A stretch of DNA of 64,000 nucleotides, taken from Ophthalmolycus amberensis (lineage: Eukaryota; Chordata; Actinopteri; Perciformes; Zoarcidae). Below are positions 1 through 13,359 of the stretch, one piece after another. Under the pieces are notes generated by a model. The model did no database searches and was not told the origin of the DNA. It saw only the letters and a list, made by a program, of their open reading frames with translations. The DNA is taken from contig JAFEUB010000060.1 in assembly GCA_024529925.1 (NCBI GenBank), forward strand, positions 524,001 through 588,000. Reading direction: 5' to 3'. Numbering within the stretch: the stretch's first letter is position 1; every line of letters begins with the position of its first letter. Position numbers and translations under genes: made by a program.

Positions 1-1
1 C

Positions 2-423
2 TCCTCCCCCTTGGTGATAGTGAGGAAGAAGGATGGGTCGCTAAGGCTCTGTGTGGATTACAGGCAGCTTAATGCGAGAACACGGCGAGATGCGTTCCCT
101 CTTCCACGGATCGAAGAGTCCTTGGATGCTTTGAGCGGGGCAAAGTGGTTTACCACCCTGGACCTGGCGAGTGGTTACCATCAAGTGGGAATGGCTGAGA
201 AAGATTGCAGTAAGACTGCATTCTGCACTCCTTTTGGCTTGTATGAATTTACACGGATGCCGTTTGGGCTCTGTAATGCGCCCGGCACCTTTCAGCGGTT
301 GATGGAACGAATTTTGGGGGATCAGAGGTTCCAGTCGCTCCTCCTGTATCTGGATGACATTGTGGTGTTTTCGTCTACCATGGATCAGCACCTTGAGCGC
401 CTAGATTTGGTGTTGTCCCGGCT
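2..423 (+). mobile_element. Ty3/gypsy retrotransposon, reverse transcriptase fragment
   Basis: An open frame enters from the left edge and encodes about 140 residues of a Ty3/gypsy-type reverse transcriptase, which would copy element RNA into DNA. Visible in order are the fingers segment with VRKKDGSLRLCVDYRQLN, the first catalytic block LDLASGYHQV (the metal-binding Asp is the second D), the block with MPFGLCNAP, and the catalytic box YLDD near residue 120. The rest of the polymerase, RNase H, integrase and LTRs are missing. Similarity stops near 423, where a dispersed repeat (R1, minus orientation) begins; the frame then runs on to a stop at 527-529 through R1 sequence, so the last ~35 codons are not retrotransposon. 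The frame has no stops, so the fragment is fairly young, but it cannot act alone. There is no genuine start codon in the window. The family-level call is secure; the clade is not determined. Confidence 0.93.
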
Positions 424-772
424 GGGGTCTCTAGTAGCGGCAGCAACCTGTCAATCACTGTGTAGCCCCGCCCTAAAGCATCCCCTGCTTTATGGTCTGT
501 TTGACTCTAAATGGACCATAATGTACTAAATGAACATCATGCTGTATTGAAGAAGACTTGAAACTAGAGATTGAGACCATAAACTCATGTTTACAATGTT
601 TACTGAGGTAATAAATCAAGAGAGAAGTAGAGTCATCTTCTCATAGACTTCTATACAACCAGAGGAGTCGCCCCCTGGTGGTCACTAGAGAGAATGCAGG
701 TTTTAAGACACTTCCGCATCGTGTCTAACCCATAGACCAAACTTCTATTTCTATTGTGGAGTTTGAAGAGGA
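424..772 (-). repeat. Dispersed repeat R1, copy a (interrupts the gypsy fragment)
   Basis: This is the reverse complement of sequence seen again at 18381-18566, 20665-21096 and 42475-42616, so it is a dispersed family with at least four copies here. It is the longest minus-strand copy. It contains the block AGAGGAGTCGCCCCCTGGTG at 661-680, which read on the minus strand is the CTCF-like core CCACCAGGGGGCGAC (667-681). No coding capacity or tRNA-like promoter was seen. The ends are approximate, set by where similarity to the other copies fades. I do not recognise a named family. Confidence 0.75.
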
Positions 773-854
773 GCTTTGCTAAAGAAACATGTTTCCTGTT
801 AATTCCACCTTGTTGTAGGCTTCATGTGAATCTTTGACACATAAACAGGAAACA

Positions 855-1215
855 GCCATCCATCTGTCCGTCTACTCCACTTATCTGAGGACGGGTCACG
901 GCTGTCAGCAGGCTTAGCCGGGTATTCCAGACGTTCCTCTCTCCGGCAAGCTTCTCCAGCTTCTCCTGGGGGACCTGAGGCGTTCCCAGGCCAGATGAGA
1001 TGGAAATCTCTCCAGCGTGTTCTGGGTCTACCTTCGGGACCTCTTACCAGTTGGACGTGGCCTGTAAAGGGAGTTGTCCAGGAGGCCTCCTCATCAGATG
1101 TTGAACCACCTCAGCCCGGCTCCCTCTTCACCGCAACGGTCCGCTACAACGCTCACATCACCGCTGTCCATCTCGAGCTCCATTTAAGCCTCACTCCCGA
1201 GATACTTCACCTCCC
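855..1215 (-). mobile_element. Decayed non-LTR retrotransposon (RTE/Rex-like), C-terminal end of the polymerase ORF
   Basis: Read on the minus strand, this resembles the C-terminal region found in many fish non-LTR elements: a degraded RWxxHxxRMPxGR-like stretch, then a LAWERL segment, then a short tail with CATC/GATG-type repeats near 860. Stops and frameshifts interrupt the frame, so it is dead. Only the 3' end is present, as expected from 5' truncation during target-primed reverse transcription. The call rests on recalled similarity to fish Rex/RTE-type 3' ends. The exact family is uncertain. Confidence 0.6.
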
Positions 1216-4200
1216 TCGCTGGGGGCAGTGAGTCTCTCCCAACCTGGATCCACTGTTTCTACTCCTACTCCTCTTTAAATCTGCACACATTTTGTTGCTA
1301 AACTTCCAGTTCCTTCGACCAATGAATGGTGATTTATTCGATTGTCAGTCTGGTTGTAACATTGTACAGCATTTTGTTTTCCATGTAACAAACCCCCTGC
1401 TTACGAACTAACTGTTAGTAATGAGTTACTTTCCAAAACCTGGAAGAAGGAACGACCGTTCAGACATTAGAGTAGTCCTCACACACATCTGAGCTAAGAG
1501 GAGTAACAATTAATTCGTGAAAGCAAGCACAAAAAAAAATCAGCAGACTCACTTCTGCACAGATTATTTAGATAAATTGCTTTCGATATGCGCACTGATG
1601 TGCTTTTGCAATTCATGACTCTGTGCGAACTACACATCGCTGCATGCTGCTGGTATTTAGCTGTTCAAACACCTCAGTTCAGCCTCAGTGCTCATCATGA
1701 CTCACGTCTTTTGAGCAAACTGGTACGTTACACTGCAGAATATCTCCAACTGCCCTCCAGAATGTCTGTCTGACTGTCTGACTGTCTGGGTCCCAAAATT
1801 TGAAAAATTAATGCGTCTCTTGATGTCACACCGCTATCGTAAAGCTTTGGATATCTTCGGGGAAGGATTGTGGTTTTGGTATGACATTTGAAACAGTCAC
1901 TGATTGCTCTTAAGCTCTGTCTCTTGAGTTCACAGATTGTGTTTGTGCCACATCATGTATTCACTTGGATGCTTGTGAGCCAACGCGGAGGAGAAGCTCT
2001 CCCACAGTCGCTCTGCATCCGTTGTGTCTCGAGGCCGAAGAGGAAAGATAAGAGCAAGACAATAGCCTTTTCAAAGCAGCCCGAAGGCCTTCCTTCTGAC
2101 AAGATAAGACGCTTAAAATGGCAGTCAAAAGACTGCAGCTGGGCTAAAGTGAGCTAATGCTGTACTTCACACGGCGAAAACAGTCCTGTGTTGTAAGAAG
2201 CTGCAATTTAAAAAAACCGTGTTGCAGCTTCTCAGCGGTGGTTGGCTTCAGGGCTGCAGCTGCCGTTGAAGACACTGAGGCCATGAACTCTGGACATGCA
2301 GGACAACAAAAGGCCAAAAGATGAGAATTTCCACACCAGACATCTGTTCCTCAGTGTTGAGTTGGCTTTGAGGCGGATTTTTCACCTTCGTGTTTGGGAC
2401 AACTCAGTAAAATGTGACAAGTTTGCGATTTTCTTTCTTCTGTTGAATCTGGGAAACTTGGATCTGTTATTTCATAAATCCTGTCCTTTAGTCCTGCTTT
2501 GTATTTCTATATTAGATTCTATATTAGATTCTCCCATTGAAACTTGGTGGTTCCAAAAAGACTCGGAGATATGTACAAGCTCAGAATAACCTCATTTATC
2601 AGTTCATATGCCACACTGACCATGCAGTCATAACATCACATATTAGTCTATCCATCACGCTGACACACACACACACACACACACACACACTTTGCCTCCT
2701 TTATCATGAATGCATCTCTGTTCAGGACACTGTGTGAGCTGGTTTGATCGGCCCGAGCTTCATAAATGAAAAGTTGTTTTCAGAATAATACGTTCCCCCA
2801 GCTTTGTTTGCTGTGAAATGGACGATTGGTCAACGTCATTCAAGTGGAAAACTTCTTTCTGAAAATTAAGTGAAAGTGTAAAACTGCAGGAGACGTCGGC
2901 GACGGCTCCGGCGCTGCACTGATTCAGCGACTGAGCGCTTCATTTGAGCCGTCACAATGCTCCCTGTGGGTTGGTACACTCGCACTGATTTCACGCTCCT
3001 CTCGCTCTCGCTAGACTTTTGATTTCCGTTCCACATGAAGTAATACGAGCACATGTTTGGTGCAAAGAGCGTCAGTAATTGGACAAGGACCAGGAACTCG
3101 AAGAAATATAAAATTAACTGCACTCTGCTATTGACTTACTCAGTTATATCAGATTTCGGTAACGATGTTTGAATCGGCTTTGCTCCAGCGTTGTCTTCGT
3201 CACGGCGAGTGTCACAAGTCAGGCTTCCGTTCGCATATTATTCAGTGAAGTATTAGAAAAGCTATAAGGCAACAAAGCTTGCCGTGGAAAAACATTTTAG
3301 TCACGTGACTAATCAGCTGTCTTTCACTGACGCTGTTCACTTGGATGTTCCCGTCACGTGCAAATGCTTGCCTTCATAGAAGCATCTTGCTTTTCTCATT
3401 TTCAAAACAGATGTATGGACTTGGTCAAGATAGACATCAGGAGATCATGATATCCTCAGAAACAGTGAGCCACAGGGATCATAATGTGTGTTCGGATTGG
3501 ACTAACACACTGAGGGTGATGTTGTTGTGCGGATTGCAGCGATTGTGTGATTTTAACTTAATTGCCTTCATGATCTGTGTGTCTCACTGATGCAGCTCCA
3601 GCAGGAACTGGAACTCTTCACTAATTAACTTCCTGTTTCCTAAACGTCTGAGGCACCATACTGACAAAGTGATTTTTATTCATTTATATTTTTTCCAATG
3701 GTCATATTTCGAGTATTCTGCATCTGAATTCTATCCACCAAATGATATTCACGGGACCAGGAAGAGAAAGACGAGACTGAACTGAGGTGTTAGTGATAGT
3801 CACGTATCACATCATATATTTTGTTTATACTTTCTGATTTGTTACATACAGATCATAACATTTTATAACATAACATCAATGAATACAGGCCATGATGTTG
3901 GCTTATTAAATCATCATTGTTTGCCAACAACACGGGACTAACTCATTATATCTCAAATATTGGATAAACATTGATTTGCAAATGTTATTCAGAGCACACG
4001 GTTCCATTTTTAGATTGTGAAATTATGATCTTTAGAGGGATTTTCCGAGTTTGCATGTCATGTGCTGCACACAGTAGAGCGTGTTCCATCAGTCATCATG
4101 GGGATATGTGCCGGAGATCGCCTCAAAGCACGGCAACTGATGCCTGCTGCAGGCACGTAAAGATGTAAATCTGAAGGAGCAATGCAATGAATCAACAGTG

Positions 4201-5043
4201 CTTTGTGGTTGAAATTAGATTTTAGCGTTCATTTTTTTATTATTATCCCTGAGCTATAATGCTCTTTATATCACACAGTATCAGGACTCCATACAATCAT
4301 TTTGAACGTGCTTATGAATGTGTTTATATGCACAACGACAAAGTGTTCAAAATCTATACCACATAGATATTTCTGGGGTTCAGACTGATGTTCAGACAAA
4401 CCGAGTCAGTTGAATCTGTCACTTTGGACTTGAGGACGTGTCTGATGGACATATTTCACTTTTCTGATATTTAATGGACCAAAGAGTTTATTAATTATTG
4501 ATAAAATGGTCGTTACATGCAGCCTTAGTGTGTTGCAGTACATGTGTAATGCTTTCATAAAACGTGGCATTGCGTGACAGTGAGACTTCGCTGGAGCTCG
4601 GATGTATCTGCCACCTTCGCTTTGGGTTTTCGGGCCTCTACGTGATGAATGTGAGATTTCCCATTATCCCCTTCACCCCCCCGAGGCAGAAGACCTTTCA
4701 TTGGCCTCAGCTTGCCCTGTGCTTTGCACTCACTCGAACGAAAAACACCTTCTGTGTGAACTGGTGAACACGCTTGATTGTCCCGTGGTCGTCTGTGACC
4801 CCGTCGACGTCCCTGTGTGGCCGTCCTTCACTGCATCTTCACCTTCATCCTCTGTTTGGTTTTCTCACCTTCTTTCTCTGGAAAATGTTCCTTCCTGCTT
4901 TCTCTCACTCCCTGTTTTGGTTTCTCTTCTCTTTACAGTATCTCACTTTATCTCCGCGTCTTCGTCCTCTTTCATTCTTTGCCTCATGTTGCGTTTCGTT
5001 CGCCGCTTTGCAGTTTGCCCTCTTTTGCATGAGCGACATGTTA
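1216..5043. other. Non-coding stretch, no gene recognised
   Basis: Open frames here are short (under 100 codons, apart from one 181-codon frame at 4602-5147 that runs into a SINE), overlap in other frames, and show no recognisable domain or paired splice signals. The only clear structure is a CA microsatellite at 2663-2690. Composition is mixed and moderately AT-rich, as expected for intron or intergenic DNA. Confidence 0.7.
2663..2690. repeat. (CA)n microsatellite
   Basis: Fourteen uninterrupted AC dinucleotides. Confidence 0.95.
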
Positions 5044-5302
5044 AACGGCCGGTTGTGGCGCAGGAGGTAGAGCGGTCGTCTAATCAGAAGGTCCGATTCC
5101 TGGCCCCTGCAGTCGACACGTTAACGTGGCATTGGGTGAGATGCTGAACCCCACATTTCTCCGATTGTGTGAATGTTTATGGCTCCTGATGAGCAGTGTA
5201 TTGGTGGGTGTGAATGCCGGCTTGTGTTGTAAAGCAGCTTGAGTGGTGGCTAAGAAGAGAAAGGCGCCGTATAGATGCAGTCCGTTCCCCATTCATAGGA
5301 CA
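5044..5302 (+). mobile_element. tRNA-derived SINE with L2-type tail
   Basis: The 5' part looks like a tRNA gene relic: an A-box-like TGGCGCAGGAGG at 5055-5066 and a B-box-like GGTCCGATTCC at 5090-5100, correctly spaced for an internal RNA polymerase III promoter. A body follows with the GAGATGCTGAACCCC block typical of fish SINEs, and then a tail (TTGTAAAGCAGCTTGAGTGG and a GCGCCGTATAGATGCAGTCC-like end) that matches the 3' end of L2-clade LINEs, which supply the copying machinery. The B box differs from the usual GGTTCGANTCC by one base. The layout resembles the AFC-like SINEs of percomorph fish; this attribution is from memory. It has no coding capacity. Confidence 0.82.
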
Positions 5303-6764
5303 ATAAAAGCAAAAATAAGACATTTCGACAAACATCACAACTGACAAAACAGCCAATAAAGTTTAAGTACAACATTTAAAAAGTACTTCAGGCCAGGAAA
5401 CACAATCTGAGATGAAGCGAGGCTCCGTCGTTTCAGAAAAATATACCAAAAAGACATCTGTTGGCATTTAAGTGAAAGCTTCCTCTAATGGCAAGAGGAC
5501 ATTATGATGAGAGCAAAGCAGGAAGTGAGGTCGGGGTGAATGGATGGCTCAACAGAACTTTAACACCATCACTTCCTGTTTCCTAAAAACAGTCAACGTT
5601 GGTTTCTCCATCGTTTAGCAACCAAAACAACAACCTTCCCTCAACTAACAAAGATATGTGTGACCTTAACCTCCCCAAGCCTCCACCACAGAGGATATCT
5701 ATCGATATAATTCTGGCATGGACCTCACATGTATTTCGTCTTTTACTTGTAAAGGACTTGGGGTTTTAAGTTATTTTCCACCCTCACTGACCAGCGAAGC
5801 ATCTTCTCTCAGTAATGCAGTTAAAACAAGTCGGCCAAGCTTCCTAAAGTCCCGTCTCGGGTGGTCGAGGAATCTGACTTCAGACCTGCTGCATTCTTAT
5901 GTAGACCTATGTTGCATCTAAGCGTGTGCGTCCACGTTCAACCAGCACAAGCTGCAAAGGTTCAGGAGGAATGTTGTGGAGTTGTGCTTCAGGCTCTTCG
6001 TGGTCTCCGTTTAAACAGGAGAATATCTTCTCGGTGCTTCCTTGCGGTTAGAACCAGAGCGCCTCTGTGTCTGTGTTTGTGTTTGCAAAATGGCCGTTCC
6101 TCTCTCGTTCTCTCTTCCTCCGTGAGCCCAGAAGAGAATATAGAAAGCTGGATGTTGTGGCTCGCTGACTACCACCGCTTCATCAAATGTTCATTTCTCT
6201 GGTCAGTAATTGACTCTGGCTCCTTTATTAGCCTTCTGTTAGCGGGCAGATTAGAGAGGGGATCTGCTGCTGAGCATCTCTTTCATTAGGAGAGATGAGG
6301 AACACAACGGGATTGATTACAAATCCAGAGGTGTGTGTGCGTGTGTGTGTGTGTGTGTGTTGTGAATGGGGTATTACTGCGCTCCACTGTGTAGAATGTA
6401 GTGGCATCTGTTGGCAGAAATGGAATATAATGATGAAAGACGGTGAAGTATGTTCTCTCTAGTGTATTATCACCTGATGATAATAAGAGTTTGTTTATTT
6501 CGACATACAGAGCGGGTCCTTCTCATAAAGCCGGCTGTCGTGTTTCTACGGTAGCCCAGAATGGACAAACCTAACACATGGCTGCTGATTGGGCCATTCG
6601 TGTTTGTGCATCAGCCATCGTAGTACAACATAAAATGATGCCGAAATAATATTTAGTATGTGTGAAGCCATGAGGAATGCACGCATCATATGTTCTGCTT
6701 TGCAGCAAAAGACCCCATAACCTCTCATATAGGAATAACACACATTTGCATTTTTAGTTGTTGA
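5303..6764. other. Non-coding stretch, no gene recognised
   Basis: No domain-bearing frame was seen. A TG microsatellite lies at 6331-6364. A 142-codon open frame at 5861-6289 has no recognisable motif, and I treat it as chance. Confidence 0.65.
6331..6364. repeat. (TG)n microsatellite
   Basis: A run of GT dinucleotides with a single GC interruption near 6340. Confidence 0.93.
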
Positions 6765-7100
6765 CTCTTTTTTTTAAAGTCATTTTGAGTTTCTTTGTGG
6801 TCGTTTGTAGTCTCCTGGTAGTTGTTTTGTGTCTCTTTCTGGTCATTTTGAGTGTCTTTGTAGTTTCTGGTTCTCTTTGTAGTTTTTTTTGTGTCTCTTC
6901 ATAATTGTCTTGTGTCACTTTGTTACTATGTTGTTCTTTTATGTAGTTATTATTTGTCTGTGTGCTTTGCCCCTTGTTGGTGTCGCTTTGAGTCTTTGCA
7001 GCCATTTTGTGTCTCTTGTGGTTGGTACTTGTCTCTTAGTCGCTGTGTGAAAGCTAGAGGGGGCCCTGACACTTTGGGCCCCTGAGCTTGTGCCAGCTAG
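6765..7100. repeat. Degenerate tandem repeat with a GGGGGCCC...GGGCCCC end
   Basis: About ten imperfect units built around TTTGTGTCTCTTTGTAGT-like text, with a period of roughly 20-25 bases, followed near 7060-7084 by a GGGGGCCCTGACACTTTGGG block. This combination is familiar from fish genomes as a dispersed element carrying an internal minisatellite. Ends and family are not determined. The minus-strand open frame across it is lysine/threonine-rich repeat translation, not a protein. Confidence 0.6.
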
Positions 7101-9018
7101 ACCCGTTCAGTTATTCATCCATGTAGCTGACATGGAGACGCATCAAACTGACAGATTTTGTCATTCAATTATTATAAAGGCAACTCGTCAGAGTAAATAG
7201 GAGAGTTCAGTGTGTGATAAAGGAGATGCTTTATCTGACGGAGTTTAAACAGTCGTGGCTTTTTGCTAGTTTACGTGTTGTTTTGTAAAGTCTGACTCTG
7301 GGCTCACCCTCGGACACAATCTGTAACATATAGCAATATACACAACTCACTTTACTTTTACTTTACTGAAGTATTGTCTTTCTGTCTGTGGTTCAACCAC
7401 AACTCTTTAATAATTGAGGCACTCTCATGTAATCTGAGGCTAAAAGATTTCCTCTGTTATCTTCTGATGCTTCTTTCAGCACTTTAGGGGCTTTCAGCCC
7501 CAGTTTGCATCATTACAGTTACAGACTTGCAGTGTTTTTATCTGCACACTTCCCTTCAGCTCCGTCTCTCCTGGTCTCCTGTGTGTCAATGTGAATGATG
7601 GTTATTGGGAGGTGGCGAAGCCTGAATGACTCCGTCGCAATTTCTGCAAACCTATCCAGTCGTATGTATGAAATACACCCATAATTTCCCTAAGCTGCGT
7701 CTGCCACGGGCAAGATCCCGACTACACAATATGAAGCCTTCAGCTGTACATCTGCAGCCAGGGGCCAATTTTAGCTGGAATGAAAGAGGATGTGAGTTTC
7801 CCCTGAGAATACAGGATATTAAATTGATCCCCTCTTTCAAACAGTCGACTTATAGTAAACGTATGTGAAGAACCGATTCTCCCGTTGTGTTCAGACGAGA
7901 ATGTTTTACAGATGCATTAGGTAGTACTGCAGTGCAGCGGGGAGACGTAGTCCGGTTTCTAACACAGAGGTTCGTCTTTAGTCACGATGCTACAAAGACA
8001 CGAAAGCAGGTTCAACTAATTCCCAAAGTTCTCCGTCACCACTTCTCCATTGCACTATTCCAAGAGGACCACCTTCCATAGCGACCGAGCTGAGCTAACG
8101 GGAGCTCGTTAGCGTAAACACCTCGGAGAGCTCTATTTTAGGTCTTTAATAGACCTTAAATGAATGAAATGGTGTACAATTGCGCACAAAATGTGTGTAT
8201 TGGGACCAACCGTGCTAGCCTGGCTTCAACCCTTTAAGAACCAAGTCATCTGAGAAGACTCTATCTGTCACAGTGTGTCCATCAAGTAGGGTAAACCCTT
8301 TCTTCAGGTCCTGAATCCAAAGAACAAACTCCGGCTAGGAACTCTTTCCAACGAGCACAAATCTTCTTTCAAAAGAATGTGAACTGAAACTTTAAGAAAT
8401 GTATTTGAAAGGAACACGGCAAAGCTGACAATTCACACGAGAGAAACGGCTTTTAGTCAAATACAAATACAGAAGGTTTGGATTTGGGGATTTAAAATCG
8501 TAAGAGCAGTTGCTCGATCCAAAGTGTTACACAAACACACTTTTCATCTTAAAACCTGAAAATGTGCTCTCCAAAAAAAACACCCAATAAATTGTATAAT
8601 TGTAAATGCTTGTTTGATTCCACACATTAAATGCGACGACTAATGCTCCGTTTTTCATTATCATCAAAGCCACAGAGACACAAAAACCGCCATTTGAGTC
8701 ATTATGTTTTTATTCACTGGTAATAGTCATCATTAGCTGTGATCGTTAATAAAAATGCATCAGTGAGAAACTAGTCTAGAATTAAAAATAGCGCCTATAA
8801 ATCCTTCAAAAGAGTCTTTAACAGCCCTCCACAGGCAGCATGACACATCCCAAAGAGGGATGGGGGGGGGGCGTTAGGAGGGCGTTAGGAGACAATCAGG
8901 AGACACTTCTTGAATGAGGTTGTTGGTCTTGTTATCGTAGACCACGATGCCACAGTAGACACACATCTGCATGCAGCACACTGCAGCTGCAGACTTCTGG
9001 GCCACTGTGTTAGCCAGC

Positions 9019-9054
9019 AGCTAACAGCTAGCTAACAGCTAACAGCTAGCTAAC
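9019..9054. repeat. Short AGCTAAC tandem repeat
   Basis: Alternating AGCTAACAGCTAGCTAAC units repeat twice. The unit contains AGCT and GCTAGC palindromes. Confidence 0.8.
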
Positions 9055-11756
9055 CGCCTGTAGCTATCTGTACACATGCAAGAACCACATTGGCTATGCC
9101 ACCATCTCACCTTATTGACGGTGCGTCCAACAGAAGGACCTGCAGTTTTGTACATGTCGCTACCAACAGCCTGCCCTAGAGTCCTGAACTCGATGGCCGA
9201 TACCTCGCTGCTTATCCTGCAGGAGCCACAGAAACATCCCATGACACTGGAGCCTCTGAAGCACTTCAAATCCCCATTAAGCCTCTATTCATCGCGCTAG
9301 CGTCTCCCACAGTCATCTGTTGCAACAAGCTCTCAGATGCTGAAACAGAACACAGGACATGTGAAGCCATGGGGAGTTCACAGTCCCGAGAGCTGATGAT
9401 GAGACTCTAGCACCATTACGCGGCAGTACATTTCACACGACCCGCCTCCACATTCACTCAAGCTGCAAACATGCACAGCGCTTAAATTAGCTTCACAGAT
9501 TAAGATCATCTGGAGACGGCCGTGTTTGGATATCTAAAATATGCAGGAGAATAAGCGAATGAAAAAAACACTCTCCGACGTGCAAGTTCTCTCTGTGTCT
9601 CCGTTTAAATTTTTAAACTCAGCAATTAACACCCAACAGAGCCGTCCTCAGAGAAGCTCATTACCAAAGAGACCAGCTTCTCAACCCTCAGCAGCCGCTG
9701 CAGTAGAAGACGGTTTGGTGGTGGACGCGAAACTCTACCGGTTGAATCATCTGAACTGAAGATGAACAGCTGTGTTAGAAAATATCTGCTTCTTGGATGA
9801 AAATGTGCAAGAAACCCGCGGACATAAAAACTGAAGAGAAGTCAACTACGACTCCCAGGGTGCAATGCGTCAATCTGTGGGCCATACGCTCAATCATCAT
9901 TTTGTTACCTCCTGATGAAAATCTTCACTTTAAATCAATTTACATATATTTTTATACAGACATAGTCTGTATAAAATGTGCTGTATGAATGAAACAATGT
10001 TGGTATTAATATTATTATTACTTTTAGATTCTGGGTTATTTTTGTTAAGGGACTCACAGGTTTGTGCCTCCGACTGGCCTCTCCTCCAAAGCAACAGCAG
10101 CTGAGGCTCATGGGTGTTGTGGTATTTAGAAACATCCAGCAAACTGACAAGAGTTGTTGAAATCCATCAAACTGGTGACAGGAACATGAACCTGTGATGG
10201 TTCCATCATCCAGGAGAGCTTCTGAGCTCAGTAACTGAGATCGTGTCTTCAAATGGGAGCACAGACCGTGGAACCAATGGGACTCGTGTGCTGTTTGTCT
10301 GTTCGTCACAGAATGTAAAAGTGAAAATCAATCTATGTCTACGGAGCAACATCTAAATCTATGTATGATCTATCTCCTGTGTCAGTGTGTTCCCATAAGA
10401 CGTGGAAAGAGAGCAGAACTGATGCCGATTTGCAAGACTTCTCCTCCAGAGAGCTTCAGTCTAAAGGCAAGACGCCGCACGCGCTGGTCATCTTTTAGAT
10501 TTTGCTCTATTTCGCTTCCAAAAACATCCAAAATACACATTTACTGCTTACATTTCTCCTGAATTCACCAAAAGTTACCATTAGATAATGTCTCATTTGC
10601 ATTTGTCCATAAATCACTCGTAGCCTGAATTTATTCGTAGAAATATGGCAAAAGGAAAATACTTTGTATGGTTGTTGACGGTGTTTTTTCTGATTAATGG
10701 AGTGATACAAAGAGATTTCCAAAATGTAAAAACCTTTGACTCTATTACATCATCAAAATGACACGAGTTTTGAAAATGGCTTCATCCAACGTTCAGATTT
10801 CTGTCCTGGAAACGTGTCAAAATGAGCAGATATTTGATAACATAATTCCTCATTTGGCATATTTACACAACACTTCAGAAATCTTGTGATACGAAAAATA
10901 ATCGTATTAATGTCAGTATTCAGCTTCTGTAGTTCAAATGTGTTCAACATCCACCGCAGTACTGAGAATGTCACCGCACACTTCAGAAGTCCAGCCGCTG
11001 CACTCCCGATCGTCTCTGATCCGCAGCAGAGAAAACCTCTGAGGACGGTGAGCTGCAGCTGAGATGTTCTAATCTTTTTGTTTCATGTCTCAGTTATCAG
11101 CCTCTGATTTATGATTAGCTGACAGGGAGATGGATATCTGTGGTCAAAATGTCTTCCACTTGTTGAACTTTGACACTGAACTCTCTCGATGCTCTTCAAG
11201 AGAAACCGAGAGGCTTAAACGGAAAGTTTAAACCTGCAGCAAATTGAGTTTTATTGAAATTCTCGTCAGCTTTGGCCGAATTTATGACTAATTTAAGTCT
11301 CAACATGGGAGTTATATTAAGAAGGTCAGTGGTTAATTTAAAGTGTTTGATATTACTCACTGCTTACATTTAATCAGCGTGACTCTGTTATTACATAGAA
11401 TGTCTTCCATACTGTATTATGTCCAAAACGACACGAGGTCGTCATTCGACCGAAACAGTTAGCCGACGCTTTCTGATTAAATCCGTCTTTTTATGGTGGA
11501 ACCATTTGAACTTGTATTATGTGTAATAAATCTGTAATGTTCGTGCATCATGTCGTCCGTTCAGTCAGCTGAGATAAATACGGAGCGCTACCGTCCACCA
11601 TCCACGTGTGGTGACGTTCTTCTGGTTCAACGGCTTGTTTTTCACCTGCAGGGCTGTTTTATGGAAGCCCACTTCCACAGCAAGAAATAAAGAAAAGGTC
11701 ATAAAAAAAAAATAAAAAAATCCACCCAAAACTTCTTTTTTAATAATAATTCAAAT

Positions 11757-11815
11757 TATTTTTTTGCTGGCGGAAAAAATGTTTTTTTCGCTGGCGGAAA
11801 AAAAGTTTTTTTCGC
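11757..11815. repeat. Tandem duplication of a 29-bp T-tract/GC/A-tract unit
   Basis: TTTTTTCGCTGGCGGAAAAA occurs twice in tandem, and a third partial TTTTTTTCGCG ends the run. Each unit is a T-tract, a GC-rich centre and an A-tract, giving short hairpin potential. Confidence 0.8.
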
Positions 11816-12483
11816 GATTGTGATATTTGATATTTGTTCATCTTCAGAATCCACATGGATTTTTTAACTTGTGAAAAACTCCGGTGACGCACAATGATTG
11901 CACGGACAGAATACAGCAATCACAGGATGCCACAGCCACAAATATTGAAATGTTTCTCATTTTGTTGGAGCACTTGAGTCATTGATTGCTCTCAGGATGT
12001 TGTAAGAATTTTAACAAAAATATGAAAAATATTTTTCCTGCCTTATGTCTGTAGAATATGATGTTTGGGCCACGACATCTCTGCAACAACACAATATTTC
12101 ATTTAAAAAATATACGTTAACACACATTTCACGTTTAACTAATATTGCAATTTGGATACAATTCCGATTGCTGTTCGTCCCCCAGTGCTCAACACACATC
12201 CAACCAACACACAGATCCGCATGAACACGCTAACGGTTTACAATGCATCAGCACACAGAAGTCGTGACACGCAGGCCGGAGTCGACGATCATTACCAAGC
12301 GGAGATCCGTCTAAATCTAAAGCATCCTTCCACACAGACGCTGCCGCGTGACTCCCCCGCAGCCTTAAACCTTCATCAGACGTCCGCGGGTCATCACCTC
12401 TCGGACGCAGCCGCTCAAAGACGAGTAGCTGGAGGATTGATTAGGCTGTCGGGCAGCTCCTTTAGAGATGGGTCTATGGGGGG

Positions 12484-12490
12484 TTGTGTG

Positions 12491-12528
<38 letters not shown>

Positions 12529-12684
12529 TAAATTTACTACATGGATGTTTTTGAATTTTCTTGAAGAGCCAACATGTATTTCACTTGTGTTTGTGTTGGT
12601 ACAGGTGTGTTAAAATGTATTTAAACCCTCCATTAGGACTCACAGCTGGTGTGTGTGTGTGTGCGTGTGTTTGTTTGTGTTTGT
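12484..12684. repeat. Two (TG)n microsatellites
   Basis: TG runs at 12484-12529 and 12650-12684 are separated by about 120 bases of non-repetitive sequence. Confidence 0.9.
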
Positions 12685-13327
12685 GACTCCAATTCAGGGG
12701 GCTCATTCTTCTCACTGCCATTTATTACACCAAATTGTGTGTCAATTGATGAGCTCCCCAGGTTGAGTGGGTGTGTGGGTGGGGGGGGGGGGGGCTCGGC
12801 TGGGCTCGTGGCCCTCAGAGCTGTTTATTTCTCCCCACTCATCACCAGAAGCACTGAGACAAAGTAATAAAGGAAAGGAAGGAGGAGGACGAACAGAGGA
12901 AAGGAAATACGGAAGGGAAGGAGGGAAGGAAGGAGGGATGTAGAGGGAGAGTAATGTTTCCTTCGTTGATTTAAGATTCTGAATTTAAAACCATTTGAAA
13001 CAAATCTTCATATCTTCAGTGCAAACAAGCAAACTGTGATATGGACAACATGAATATGTGATACAAGATATAAGTCTGTAGATATAAAGGAATCTCTCAG
13101 ACGTGAATCAGCCGATGTTTTCCTTCTTTCATTAAAGGACAAATTAACTGTTTTAACTAAAATCAGACAGCACATGTATTTACATGAACTACATGTGAAG
13201 AGTGGATGGAGCTGCAGTGGTTTGACTGGTTGTGTGAATCCCACTGCTTCTCCTCATTCATCATCTCTACTGAGGCAAAGCAGGAATATCTCCCTCATGG
13301 AGTCCTCCACCCTTCATCTATGATGCA

Positions 13328-13328
<1 letters not shown>

Positions 13329-13358
<30 letters not shown>
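13329..13358. repeat. Poly-C run (about 30 bases)
   Basis: A homopolymer of about 30 C bases. Its length is unreliable in most sequencing data. The proline run in the overlapping frame is only its translation. Confidence 0.95.

Positions 13359-13359
<1 letters not shown>

Noticed and set aside
5047..5120. Possible tRNA gene (A and B boxes)
   Set aside because: The boxes sit at the head of a SINE with an L2-type tail; there is no proper acceptor stem or anticodon arm.
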